Origin: Cardiocondyla obscurior
Taxonomy: Eukaryota; Arthropoda; Insecta; Hymenoptera; Formicidae
Direction of reading: 5' to 3'
NCBI RefSeq assembly: GCF_019399895.1
Contig: NC_091879.1
Location: 186,001 to 250,000 of the forward strand
DNA length: 64,000 nt
Of this stretch, positions 7,971 to 20,000 are shown in pieces; the first letter of the stretch is position 1, and the number at the start of each line of letters is the position of its first letter. The notes beneath the pieces are model-generated. The model was not told where the DNA came from, did not search any database, and saw nothing but the letters and a program-made list of their open reading frames with translations. Made by a program: the position numbers and the translations under genes.

Positions 7971-9500
7971 ATGGTTTCGACCTTTGTGCTGTTACTGAGT
8001 ACTATCGTCGTCATCGGCGCTTTGAAATTCTTTTTTGTGGTGCGTCGCTACTTTACTCATTGGAAAAATAAAGGTATACCCTTCGTACCCGGCTACAAAA
8101 ATTTATTAATAAGCTGGAAAGCGGTTCTGGGCTACATGACTTTCACTGATCTAAGCGAAGGTATGTACTACCACCATCCGGACGTCAAATATTTCGGTGG
8201 CTCGGACTTCACCACGTTTACGATATTTTTGCGCGACCTCGAGCTAATAAAAGACATCACGGTAAAGGACTTCGATCATTTCACGGACCACCGAGTCTTC
8301 ATCGACGAAAATGTGGAGCCGATGTTCGGGAAGAATATTTTTTCTCTACGCGGTGACCGCTGGCGGGAAATGAGAAATACCCTGAGCCCATCCTTCACCG
8401 CCAGCAAGATGAAGTTCATGTTCGAACTGATATCGAGATGTTCTCACGACTTCGTCAATTACCTCGCCGAGCACCCAGAGCTCTATAGCACGCTGGACAC
8501 GAGCGAAATTTTCAAAAGATACACCAACGACGTGATAGCTACGGCAGCTTTCGGCGTGAGCGTGAATTCAATGGAAGACAACGAGAATGAGTTTTATAAA
8601 AAGGGAAAAGAGATCGGTAGCAGCTCTTTCGGAGTGCCCGCGATGCTGAGGATGATATTTCTCGCCTCCTGTCCGCGGCTCGCTAAATTACTGGGTATAA
8701 CTTTCGTTCCGACGGCTACGTCGCGGTTCTTCAAGAACGTCGTGAGGGAAACGATCAGAGTGCGAGAGGAGCGAAATGTCATCAGGCCGGACATGATACA
8801 CTTGTTAATGCAAGCACGGAATAAAGACGGCCAAGTGCACAAAATTGAGCTTGACGACATCGTCTCGCAGGCCTTCAACTTCTTCTTCGCCGGCTTCGAC
8901 TTGTCTTCAAGGCTGATGTGCTTCGTTGCGCACGAGCTGGCGGTTCATCGAGACATACAAGATCGTCTGCGCGAGGAAATTCAACGGCATCTCGCCGAGG
9001 GGAACAGCGAGATCTCTTACGAATCGCTGATGAGGATGACTTACATGGACATGGTGGTCACCGAGACTCTCAGGAAGTATCCGCCGTTATTGTTCATCGA
9101 TAGAATTTGCGTAAAGAAGTACGAACTGCCTCCGGCTGCTCCGGGCTACAAAAGTATGATCGTCGAACCTGACGATATACTCATGTTTCCCGTCTATTCT
9201 CTACATCACGATCCGAAATACTTCCCGGACCCGGAAAAGTTCGATCCCGAGAGATTCAACGAGGAAAACAAAGACAAAGTTTTGCCGTACTACTACTTGC
9301 CATTCGGCCAGGGACCGAGGAAATGTATCGCTAATCGATTTGTTCTTATGGAGACTAAAATTCTAATAGCGCACCTGTTGCTAAAGTTCAATTTGAAAAC
9401 GGTAGAAAGGACCGTCGAGCCAATCGTGTTTTCTAAAAAAGAATTTATATTGACACCCGCTAATGGATTTTGGATTGGTTTAGAAAAGAGAGATGCATAG
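7971..9500 (+). CDS. Cytochrome P450, CYP9 family (copy 3)
   Basis: Intact single-exon P450 of 509 residues. Landmarks are an N-terminal anchor (about 4-23), WxxxR at W131-R135, I-helix AGFDLSS (307-313), ExxR at E365-R368, DPERF (425-429) and heme loop FGQGPRKCIANRF with Cys452. As in copy 2, the I-helix Thr is replaced by Leu and the residue after Cys-Ile is Ala, but the AG pair of the I-helix is kept. The N-terminal MVSTF is shared with the pseudogene, and the 5' leader matches copy 1 and the pseudogene. It is the last recognisable P450 of the array. The start codon is set by paralogue alignment and follows the CCACG context seen in copy 1. Confidence 0.95.
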   Translation: MVSTFVLLLSTIVVIGALKFFFVVRRYFTHWKNKGIPFVPGYKNLLISWKAVLGYMTFTDLSEGMYYHHPDVKYFGGSDFTTFTIFLRDLELIKDITVKDFDHFTDHRVFIDENVEPMFGKNIFSLRGDRWREMRNTLSPSFTASKMKFMFELISRCSHDFVNYLAEHPELYSTLDTSEIFKRYTNDVIATAAFGVSVNSMEDNENEFYKKGKEIGSSSFGVPAMLRMIFLASCPRLAKLLGITFVPTATSRFFKNVVRETIRVREERNVIRPDMIHLLMQARNKDGQVHKIELDDIVSQAFNFFFAGFDLSSRLMCFVAHELAVHRDIQDRLREEIQRHLAEGNSEISYESLMRMTYMDMVVTETLRKYPPLLFIDRICVKKYELPPAAPGYKSMIVEPDDILMFPVYSLHHDPKYFPDPEKFDPERFNEENKDKVLPYYYLPFGQGPRKCIANRFVLMETKILIAHLLLKFNLKTVERTVEPIVFSKKEFILTPANGFWIGLEKRDA

Positions 9501-11317
9501 ACGATCCCGCGTCTCAAGATTATTCTATGAACTATCTATGATGTAATTGTAATTATAAAAATATTCTCACGTTTCGTCATTATACGCGCAAATGGATTGA
9601 TTAAAATGTTACTGAAAGAAAAGACGTTGTTTAATTATTGAATGCTCGAGTCTATTCATTTATAATTACTGATAACTTTCACTGGTCATTTAATAACGTT
9701 ATATGATCAAGATGATAAGAACAGCGTCTTTATTCCTATCTTATCGCGCATTGACGTATCGTATACAGAAGCGATTACTTTTTTTATCCCGCAAATATTA
9801 CTTGCTTCTTGATTAAAATAATGTCTTTGATACAATTCGATAAAAACGAAAATTAAATTCAAGTTGATATTATTATAATTAAAACACGACGTATTTATAG
9901 TAAGACAATAACAAAATTTAAAAAAATCGCGATAATACAATCGCGAATTAAATAAAACAGCTGTTAGTATTTTTTTTTTTATGCATCCATAAGTAACCAA
10001 TATTTTACTTATAATTTTCAAGGCTCTAAATATAATGTTGGTTTATGCAAAAATTACTATTCTCTAATTTTTATATCATTTTTCTTTTACAAAGAAATAC
10101 GTCGTACGTTAAAGTAGATTAAATCGTAACGCGCGTCGTAATAAAAATCATCAGCTTGAGAAAAAAAGACCATGTTACGTGGCCACTTGAGAAAGGGGAT
10201 TGTTAGCGTGACATCTTCGCTAATTAGAACTTTAAGCTTGATGCAATCGCAGGCAGTACGACACCGACATTTAATTATGCGAATCGAGGCTGTCGCGGAT
10301 CTACGCATTTCTCACCGTATCACTAACGTCCGTATAGACGTTTCGCAATACGGCCGAAAGAATGCGACGCCAGGTGTGACGGTAGCTTCCTATACTGTGT
10401 ATAGAGGACAGTGATTTGAACGTTAATTCCTCACATTGTACATCTCGTAATGCGAAATTGAAGCGGACGGTTTCTAGCGTAGCTAAGTGCAAGTTGAGTA
10501 CACGGAGATAGATATGAACTGCGAGATTATGCCCGCTCGTAAAACGCCACAGAAATGGAACGTCGCTGCCAGTGCAAGATATTTCTACATCCGACATCGC
10601 CGTGTGAAACTGCAAAGCAAAGGGACCGGTGCAACGAGAACCTGGGAGTGCCTTTTTAATGTCACGGAAGGAGTTACCTTTAAGTATCGTCGATGTCGAA
10701 TCGCATCGGATCGTTAGATTGGGAGAGCGACCGATAATAAGAGAGTACGGGGGGACAAAGACGGCGGGATTCCGCGATACGGATTTTTGCCCGGCTAAAG
10801 GGGACTCTGAGGACGCGAGATGAGCCCGAGTGATCTTCGCCGGATGATCTACGCGAGTAGCTGGACCTTAACGCTGGCAACCGCCGTCCTCCCTCACGCT
10901 CGCGAACGATTAAATTATGAACCGCGTAATCGTAATTACACGTTCCAGCCTAACATAATTCATAAACGTTAACGTTAATGCGATACGCGATAACCGGCAA
11001 TCATAGCCGTTTTCAGAGAAAATTTCATCACGCCTCTGATTAAGCGGAGACCGATTTCGCGCGAAGAAGATAGCGTTTTTTATTTTTTAAAATGTATGAA
11101 CAATTTTGTAAAAGAACAAATGCGAATAAAATTAATTTCTTTTTCTTCTTTGTTCTAAAAGTAAAGAAAGAAATAAAGCGTGCAAAAAAAATTAAAGGCA
11201 CAGTAATAACAGACAAAGAATAAAATAAAGATATAAAAGAAATGAGGAAATATAAAACGAGGGGTGTAAAGAAATTGAAAGATCGGTACCTACTTGTTGC
11301 GCCACCGAGTCCTTTAT

Positions 11318-11353
11318 AAGCTACAGGTAGTGCTCAATGAAATGTGCACCTGT
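11318..11353. repeat. Small hairpin with CTACAGGT arms
   Basis: CTACAGGT and ACCTGTAG are exact reverse complements about 19 bases apart, with further partial pairing (GTGC/GCAC) inside. It could fold as a short hairpin or act as two CACCTG-type E-box half sites. Chance is possible in a 15-kb gap. Confidence 0.45.
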
Positions 11354-12018
11354 AGTCCCGCACGTTATTATCGAGATTATCACGAAACGCGAGAAGAGCG
11401 AGGCGCGATCGAGATGTGAAGAGGATTACGGAGTCCTTCGGATTTCTTTCACGAGGCGATGCTTTGCCCGATGCATTAATTGCGACCGTTTCTTGTAGTC
11501 GAAAGGGTTGCGCGCCTCCTGCGCCATTATCGAGGATCGTATCGCGGGTGCCCTGAGGGGAGGGGAATCAAGTACGTGCTTGTTTTAACCTTCCTCCTCG
11601 ATGACCTTACCCAGCCGCTCATCATTCCACAGCTCGCGCATTGCCCGAACGATTTGCATAAGATCGGCGTTACCGAGAGAGCGCGAGGCCGATTCTCTAG
11701 AGATGCACGTATAAGGCTCTTCAACGTTAAGGCCTCGCGTCGCGACCCGACCAGCACGTGTTGCTTCTCTTCGACGGGACGCACTATGGATCCCTTTTAT
11801 CCCGCGGCTTACAAAGATCAAATTAGCTTGAGATATCCACCTCTCGCGCATTCGCGCGCTCCGAAGATGGCTGCCGGTGTTGGAGCAATCCTCTCCGGAT
11901 AAAAGATCCGAGAGATAAATAGGAATAAATAATGAACGTTGGAAAAAAGAGAGTCGAGGGCGAACGTGGCTGCGCACCTCGCGCGAGACACGGTCGCAAT
12001 TCCTACTTTTGATTTCTA

Positions 12019-12043
12019 TTTTTTTTTTTTTTTTTTTTTTTTT
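12019..12043. repeat. Poly-T tract, 25 nt
   Basis: Uninterrupted T run in intergenic DNA. Similar runs of 22-28 nt occur at 14183-14204 (A), 26288-26315 (T), 26669-26693 (A), 44600-44625 (T) and 54663-54688 (A). Confidence 0.95.
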
Positions 12044-14739
12044 AAAGCTATACTTCACGCGGTTTGGCCCCAGGAGTTAATTTCAACCGGACGGGTAACC
12101 GTGATTTTGTAACGTTTCAAAGAAGTGAAGTAAGTGCGACGTCACGTCAACGTCAGAAAAAGCAAAGTACAGCTACATAATGAAGTTCGTCAGTATCATA
12201 AATAATATTTTGTATCTGATGAACCCGTCGTGACCCACGATGTCCATATTTGATGCATGTCGATATCGCGCTTAGATTACCGATGATAAATAAGTCCTCG
12301 CGAGCACGTTACTTAATAACAATTCGATAATGGACTCATCGGCAAGTTTTTAAGCTTAGAGAAACCCGTTTTCGTTTCGCGTAGCTACCTCGCAATCGCT
12401 TTCTACCGCTAGCGGATGGAAAATAATAGACGGACGAGTAATAATTTTACAAATAAGATGTATAACTTTGACGATATTTTCATTATCTCTAAACGGCGTC
12501 CTAACATCTGAGCTTTACCTCGTTTAAAATACAATGACCTCCCGACATGGGCCCGATCGTTAGTCGCGGGGGAAGGAGGGGACCCTTTTCTTCACAAGGC
12601 GTTTCTCCATACGTGACGCTGTTGAGAAAGCCAATAGCTTCAATAGAAGGATTGCAGATACCTGTTACGACGCGTGATATCTCTATAACAAGTCGATCCC
12701 AGATGAATGTTGCAACGGAGATCTCCAAATTTTGATTACAGTCGCGATTAATCTTTCACATGCTCACAATAGCCGCTTTCCATTTACATTTAAGCGTTTC
12801 TGAGTCCCTAATTTATGCGAGTATTCCACATTCGAGGCAACAACGCCATTAATTTGGCGACAAAGTTGCCGTATGCGACAGTACAGGCACATGGCTTCAC
12901 TTTTAATATGAATTATGACGCAAAAAAGCGCACACATGCACTCGAGTTTATGCAGATTGAAAAGAAAAAAATATTACTCAAGTTTCACTTATCAAAATTA
13001 AAAGGAACCGTGGTATAATAAAATCTAGCGAAGCTTAAAACGTATGATGTTAAATTATTAATTAAATGTGCGCGAAATATCACACACATTAATGCAAGGA
13101 TGCATGCCTTCCATAAGCTACCTTCGTACAATGACAGGATTTATGCCCTGCAGGAGTCATAAATATAAGCTAAGTGTGTGGAGTAGCGCGTTATTACGCA
13201 AGTACTGGAACGAATCGGCTATTAGGATTACTATGTGTTACCAGAAGCAGCTAATTACCATTTAATTTATTCCGTCAAAATTTCAATAAACTCACTATAG
13301 ATTTCGCGCTTCAAATATATCACTTAAGTTTCATCAATTTTATTGGAAATTATTTTAATTTCAATAACGCTGATGTTGCATTTCAATAATAATACAATAT
13401 ACTTTTATTAATTCCGACTCCGTGGCACGCAAACCTTTCCTTAATTCTATTAGAAGTGCTCGTTTGCCCGAGATAAGATTATCCATCATAGTTAATTCGC
13501 CTATCGTAACGCTAATAACCGTTTTCCAGTAATCGTTTTCGCTCGTTGACATTTCCGATTGTGCCATAAATCAGAAATTCGATGCGATTTCGTGGCGTAA
13601 CGTTTCCCGATACGTGTAGCAACGTGCGCCACAACGAGCTAATTACAGACCGAGTCGAATCTTTCGGATTCCCCCTCGGCGTATCAGCGCATACAGTTAC
13701 GTGTTGAAGTAATGCCGGTCATCTTTGCGCGCGAGAACGTCTTCAACGTCTTCCGCGGCGGGCACGGTAATTTTTTTTGCACCTCGTTGACTAGGCTGGC
13801 TGGGCTCGGTGCCGCTAATGCCGGTGCTCGCGGTTAGGTTGACATGCCGCCGTTGAATTATGTTCCGGCATTAATCCTCGCGCACGGTCGCGAACGGCAC
13901 GACGACTCGATTTTCCGACTGGCTGGCAAGTAGTACGTACATTGTAATTTCAATATTAATGAAGAATATCCCTCATTAGACAAGCGGCACGCTTGTCCGT
14001 CTTTGTTTAATTCGGAATCGCGCAATCGTCCCGTCGTTCAGACTCTAATCCCAACATCGAAAGTGATATATGCATTCAAAAGCATACATAACGCGCTTAC
14101 GCTAAGAAGATTAGATTTTAATGGTTCCTTATTAGGTGATTCTTATTGCATATTTAGGACAGCATTTTATATAACTTTATTTAAAAAAAAAAAAAAAAAA
14201 AAAATTGTAATACCTATGATTATGTAGGTAAATACTTGTATTAAATATTTATATAAATCTAAAAAGACCGAATTACAATTTTATTTTTTAAATTATATTT
14301 TATTCCACTTTAACCTTATTACCCGAAGTCCTTTTATTATATCTCGAGTCGCACGAACGCGAGTCGTTTCGTATGGAACGAGGGCAGCGCGATACCAATA
14401 GTTTACCGCAGGCATTTAGCGTTTGGGACCGCGCGGCGTTTTGCAACTATTCCGCATATCATTAGTGCAATCGGCGTGATCCCGCGTGTATTAATAGCAG
14501 ATGCGATCTCGTCGAAAATTTTGCCGGATGTCTAGCTATGTTCTTTGCGCGGCTTCTTTGTCCGCCCGCGTTGAAAGAGGGTTTCCCTCCTCCTCCTCCC
14601 CTTCCATCCCCTTTACTCTTTCCGCACTCCTGGCTCAATTTCGTCAGCGGGCGATGGGAACAATTTGATATTTTGTTCGGTTTCGTACACGATATGTATC
14701 CTCCCATGTTACGGTATGCTGCTTATAATCAGCATTGTC

Positions 14740-14768
14740 AGAGAGAGAGAAAGAGAGAGAGATAGAGA
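14740..14768. repeat. (GA)n microsatellite
   Basis: Interrupted GA dinucleotide run. A similar run lies at about 40111-40142. Confidence 0.85.
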
Positions 14769-15400
14769 CGATAAATTATTAAATGCTCGTTGAAGTTAGG
14801 TGATTATCGCGCCGCCAAGCAATAATTATAAAACAGTCATAGATTTCGAAACCCGGAGAGCTCATCTTAAAGGCCCCAGAACTTGTCAGGTGTAGCCATT
14901 ATTTCTGGACTTATCTAATCGTTACATAAACAAATAAATTACTAATTGAACGACATGAGAGAGTCACCGAGTGCTCGTAACGTTCACAAGCATCGTTCGT
15001 TCTTGTCTAACATCTGCTAAGATTTAATTAAAAAAAAAAAAAAACAAAAACGACGAAGACAAAACGATTCCGTCAGCATCGCGAGCCTTAAGTGTAACTC
15101 GTTCATTGGAAATAACACATTTATTTAATTAGTAACCTAAAACACTGCAAATTCGAAAGGGAAACGGTGTAAATAGCGCCGGTACCAGTCATTTATATGC
15201 GTTTCTCAAGATTTTATGCATTTCTCAGGATGCCTATTCCACCTATCGTTGCATACGATCACGGGGAGATAGCGAGATCTCATTTGTAACAATGCCAATT
15301 GCTATGATTGCCGCTGCAATAAATTTGTAACGGAAAGACAATAAGCGGACGCGGTGTATACGCCGTATGTCCGATCGCAAAAAAAAGCGTCATCGCTTAC

Positions 15401-15453
15401 AAAAAATAAAATAAAATAAAATAAAATAAAATAAATTAAAATAAAATAAATAA
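15401..15453. repeat. (AAAAT)n microsatellite
   Basis: About ten AAAAT units with two interruptions. Same motif as the array at 4910-4935. Confidence 0.9.
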
Positions 15454-18400
15454 TACTAATTAAAAAAAAATTAAAAAACAAAGTTTTAACAGTAGTAATT
15501 TTTTTTCCCAACGGTGTGAACTTGTTTAAAATTCTATCGTTTTTAAAGAAACAATTAAAGGGTAATCAACGCAGCCTCTCTCAATTCCTCTTTCTCACGC
15601 AATTTAAGCGACTAATAACTCCCAAGCTTTTCAGCCTTAAATATCGCAGTATATCACAGCTTGATCGCCGGTACCTGCGAGTTTTCAAATAAAAGACGTA
15701 CGTGTCGTGATTAATTGCCCGATCGAACAAAAAGGTTACAGTCGCAAACTAATCCGGTGCCCGTCATTGGCGAAGTGCTTTCGATCCGCGCACAGACCTT
15801 GATCTCGCGGCATGTTCCACGACCCTCCCGTCGCAAATATTCTTCCTTCTTCGTCCATGCGTCTTAATCTCGAGCGGGATCGAAAGTACGCGCACGCAAA
15901 AAGGGACGCCGATCGAACTAAGAAACGTTGTAAACGGTGTCACGTTCAACACTCGCGCGTATTCAGGACGTTCCCGAAATCTTGTCGCGTTTTGCCGGAC
16001 AAAGAAGATCATTAAAGCCGTGCAACCGATCGCGTAACAAATTTCTCTTTGTCCGTCGAATGAACTACCGCGAGGTGCGAGTCTCCCCCCAGCCTCTTTC
16101 GTGCGAATGTCTCCAGCTGGTTGCAAACAGCATATGTCGTCAGGTGTAATGTACACTTAATTACACTCGTCGGAAATCTGCTTAATGCGCTAGAGTTTTT
16201 TATTCCGACTAATTGAAAGATAATTATGTAACCGTTTTCCTCTAAATTGTAAAGAAATAGATTTTCCACTTCTAAATATGGCGCATAAATACCGAAGTTT
16301 AAGTGTTATTTTAATTTTTTAATTTTTTTTTATTCCCTATTTAAATTCTTTCTCTGGATAAGCCTGAGATTAAAATAATAACGGAATTAGCATTAAACAT
16401 TCCACATGAATTATGGAAAATTACGCTAAATGATTAATCGCTATTTCTCGAAGTTGTTATTTCATTTGAACGTCAGTTACTTCGCTTGATGCGAGTAGCT
16501 CCTGAGAAAGTTAATTTTCCCTTGCCGAGACCAGCGAAAATGTACTACATTCTTCGGGAATGATGTCAAGTGCCGTGCGGGGGTTTCAAAACGCATACGC
16601 ACACGCACGTACGCGTGCGAGGAGAGAATATCTCGGCAGGTGCGCGCATTCAGAGACTAATTCTATCATTGTACAAGACGGCAGGCATAACGGCATAATT
16701 GCAGACAGAGGATGAAGTAATCAGGCGTACGCAGGATTCGATAGTCTTGCAAGATAGGACGTCCTCGCGCGGAGAGGAAAAAAAATTATGAGAGCCGAGC
16801 CGTCTCGAGGAAACAATTAGCGTCTTAATAATACACGCAACGTAGTACAACTCTCAAAAAAAAAAAAATTAATTACCTAACACTACCACTCCGATCGCAT
16901 TTTTCCGTTTCAGCCCTACCGAAATGAGTTACCCGACAGAACTGTGTGTCGGTTCACGTTGCGTGAATCCAGGAGCCAACTACTAAGAGACTTTAAAATT
17001 ACCATCGCGTAGAGCTATCGGCTTTGCGGATTTCACCGTTTCAGAATGACTCTGCTCAAGTTCTCGATTGTGATCGATCGCTTTTCTCACGTCTTGAGGA
17101 ATTGTTGCTCAAGATACTTCTGCGTGTACCAAGGTCTTAACTTGGTGAACCATTTTTCTTACGCGAATCGCGCGACGCGGGGGAGGGAAGCGAAGGGAGC
17201 GAAGAAGAATCGCGAATAATGCCACGGCGCCATGCGCGACGGAGCACCCAGATTCTTGGCAAGCAGTAGGTCATCTCTCGCGAGCAGAACACGCGGGGGT
17301 TTTCACTTTCATCGCGACCAAGGGAATGTCTGCATAGATCCGCGCCGCGGACAAAGGCATCGCCGGAGCGTAAGCGGCGGCTAAAGTATGACAGCCGTGG
17401 TCTTCGACGAGGGGTATTCACAACCTTCCATTGAATTCGCGCAGCCGTGCGAATTCTACGTTCCACTTGGCCCCTCACGAGTCCCCCGCTCGCGGAGGAG
17501 CGTCCTACGAGGAAGAGGATGACGTTGCGCGAGCGTCCTCCGTCATTTATTCCCTTCTTCTCCGTCGCGCCAAGGTTAACGTGATATCCTCGACAAGTGT
17601 AAATTGACGTTCATGCCGTCTCCGCTAAATTTTTCAGGCCTCTTATTGCCGCGTATTAAAAATAAATAACAATGAAAATCACGCCCCAGACGCGCGCAGC
17701 GTAAAATGAGAAAGTAATTTGGAACTCTGAATAAGATTGTATCGGTTTCTGAAGGATTACTTAATCAACCCCACCTTACATATACGACGCTACTAAAAAT
17801 ACGTCCCTCAATGAAAAAAAAAAAAAAGAAGTAAAGACGACGAGGAAGATGACTAGGAAGTTGTCGATAACTTTCGATCGTTTCTGTTACCTTTAATTAA
17901 AAGTCACACGGAACGGCTGTTCATCTCCCTCTCGCGATTCGCGGCAGGGCATCGCCACGGCGGCGGCGAAAAAAGGATCGTGGCCTCCAACTACGCTCAC
18001 TTCTTACGTCACACGATAATAAGCGCGCTCGGCATCGAACGCCTAGGCGCAGCAGCAGCCGCTTCTCATGCGATCTGGGATGCATTTCTTCTCGTAGGAT
18101 TTGGCCGAATCACTTGGGAGGAAAAAAGGGGGAGAGGGATCTTGTGGAAGATCTCGCGGAGGCCCCGAGGTCGCGGGAAGCGATGTTTCAAAGAAACAAA
18201 CAACCGAGAACCGAGAGAATGCAGCTTAAATGAAAAGAAAATTTTCACGGACGCTATTTGTGGGCGGGTAGAAAAAAAGGCTTTAATTACCGGCGGGTAA
18301 AAATAATCAATAAATAATACTTTCACGTTCTCATACATATATTGTATATATACGAATGGGTAACGAGTGTAAATTATATTGAACACCGCACGCAAATGGC

Positions 18401-20000
18401 GAGGCTACATTAAATGCTGCTATAATGTCTGACCCAGAAAGAGAAACTTGTAACAAGATGCACAACCGTAAATATACGTGCAGTCATGAAGATGATGAAT
18501 ATGAAAAGAAAAATGTTATAGAAGGTGGTGATACCACGAGAATAGTAAATTTCCTAAATTTAAAATAAAAATTATTTAAAAAAAAAAAAAAAAGACTCTA
18601 TCCCCCGGCGTGTTCAACGTTCGTGAGCAACTTGCACTTCTATCGCGGCTCCAATAACGTAACCGAGATCTCGGTGTGCTCAGACTTTAAGATCGAGGCA
18701 AACGAAATGTCACGAATGTCTTCGAACAATACGCGCGCGAAGCGAGAAAGGGAAGGACACGCAGATGAAGCGTAACGTCACAGCTAGTGAGAAAAGAAAG
18801 AATGCGGTCCATTCAGCAGCAGGGGAGCAACGCCGATCTAGAAGACGTGGCCGCGCGCGAATGCCACGCACGCTGAAATCCAGGTGGGATCCAATTCGAC
18901 GAACCTTGATCTTTAAAGTGCGCGTCGCGGAATCGCCGCGAGAAAGAGCGCCGACGAAATACCGAGGACGTTATTTGTCGAACAAAAGGGACGTCCTCAG
19001 TATTACCGCTTTATTCGCGATAACGAAATTGATTCGCGCGAAGGCCCACGGCTCGCCACTTGCTCACCTTTCGACCCGAAGGAGTCCCAGACGCGCAAAG
19101 AAGTTCGCCTTTTTTTTTTAATTTTTTTTTTTTAATCTGCTATCGGGAAAAGGCGCCAAGTGTGCCTCTAAAAGTAATTAAAAGGAGACAAGCAGGTGCT
19201 CGTAAAGATACCGCACACACTTTGAAGAATTGACAAAGGAAAATTGCATTCCTCCTACCCAGGTTCTTTTTCTCCTTTAGGCGCGAGATTGTGCAAACAA
19301 TTAATTTAACGCATCAATCAATATTTATGACTTATAAGAGTCGGGATTTTAAAATAGAAATTTTAATTAAGGACGTTTTTAAAGGTTTAATCGCGTGATG
19401 CAATTGAGATGGTCCATGTCGTTTAACTCGACGAGTAAAGGAGAAAAAGGAAATAGCTTAATTTTTTTTCTACGTATATTTAACTGTAAAGAAAAGCTAT
19501 TTGTTAATTTTAAAAACTAGAAAAAAATTAGACGAAAGGTGTACTCGAGCCTACATCTCTTTTTCTCTCACGTGAGTTGTAAGTAAGTTCGCGGGCAGAG
19601 ACAAGTGGGCGTAACTGCGATTTCTAATTATTCGATAATTCGTGCAATTGCATTCCAGCGGGACGGTTTCGTAACCGAGGATGCGATTAATCCTGTTACG
19701 TCCTCGCTGTACCGTCGACTGAATCGAGCGCGCTCCTGGAAACGTACGCCGCGGTTTTTTTTATTTCTTTTTTTTTTCTCTTTTCTCTCCGGATCATTTC
19801 CCACGACTGCCAGTCATCCAACGATGACCTCGTGGCAAACACGATACATTTGACAGTCCGCACAAATGTATGTGCGACCGTGTGTGTGTATGAATTTATA
19901 TCGACGATCGAAAGTGTCAGGAACGCCATTGCGTAACATCGCGGAAATCCGTAATGCCGATTTATCAAAAGATTTCTCATCCGTTTGAATATATTATCTC

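Larger units (their letters stand above)
9501..14000. other. Gene-poor intergenic DNA
   Basis: No gene I can support. It contains a small hairpin (11318-11353), a 25-T run (12019-12043) and AT-rich stretches at 9.5-10.1 and 11.1-11.3 kb. Short open frames overlap on both strands, as expected in CpG-rich patches. The most protein-like is a 68-codon ATG frame on the minus strand (13361-13567), which matches no family I know. Confidence 0.4.
14001..20000. other. Gene-poor intergenic DNA with simple repeats
   Basis: Nothing recognisable as a gene on either strand. CpG-rich segments (about 15.8-16.0, 17.1-17.5 and 18.7-19.1 kb) give overlapping open frames without family similarity. Simple repeats are the main content. 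A regulatory or non-coding RNA role cannot be excluded from sequence alone. Confidence 0.4.

Noticed and set aside
12501..12735. 75- and 62-codon frames on opposite strands in a somewhat protein-like patch
   Set aside because: No recognisable domain and opposite-strand overlap; not enough for a gene call.
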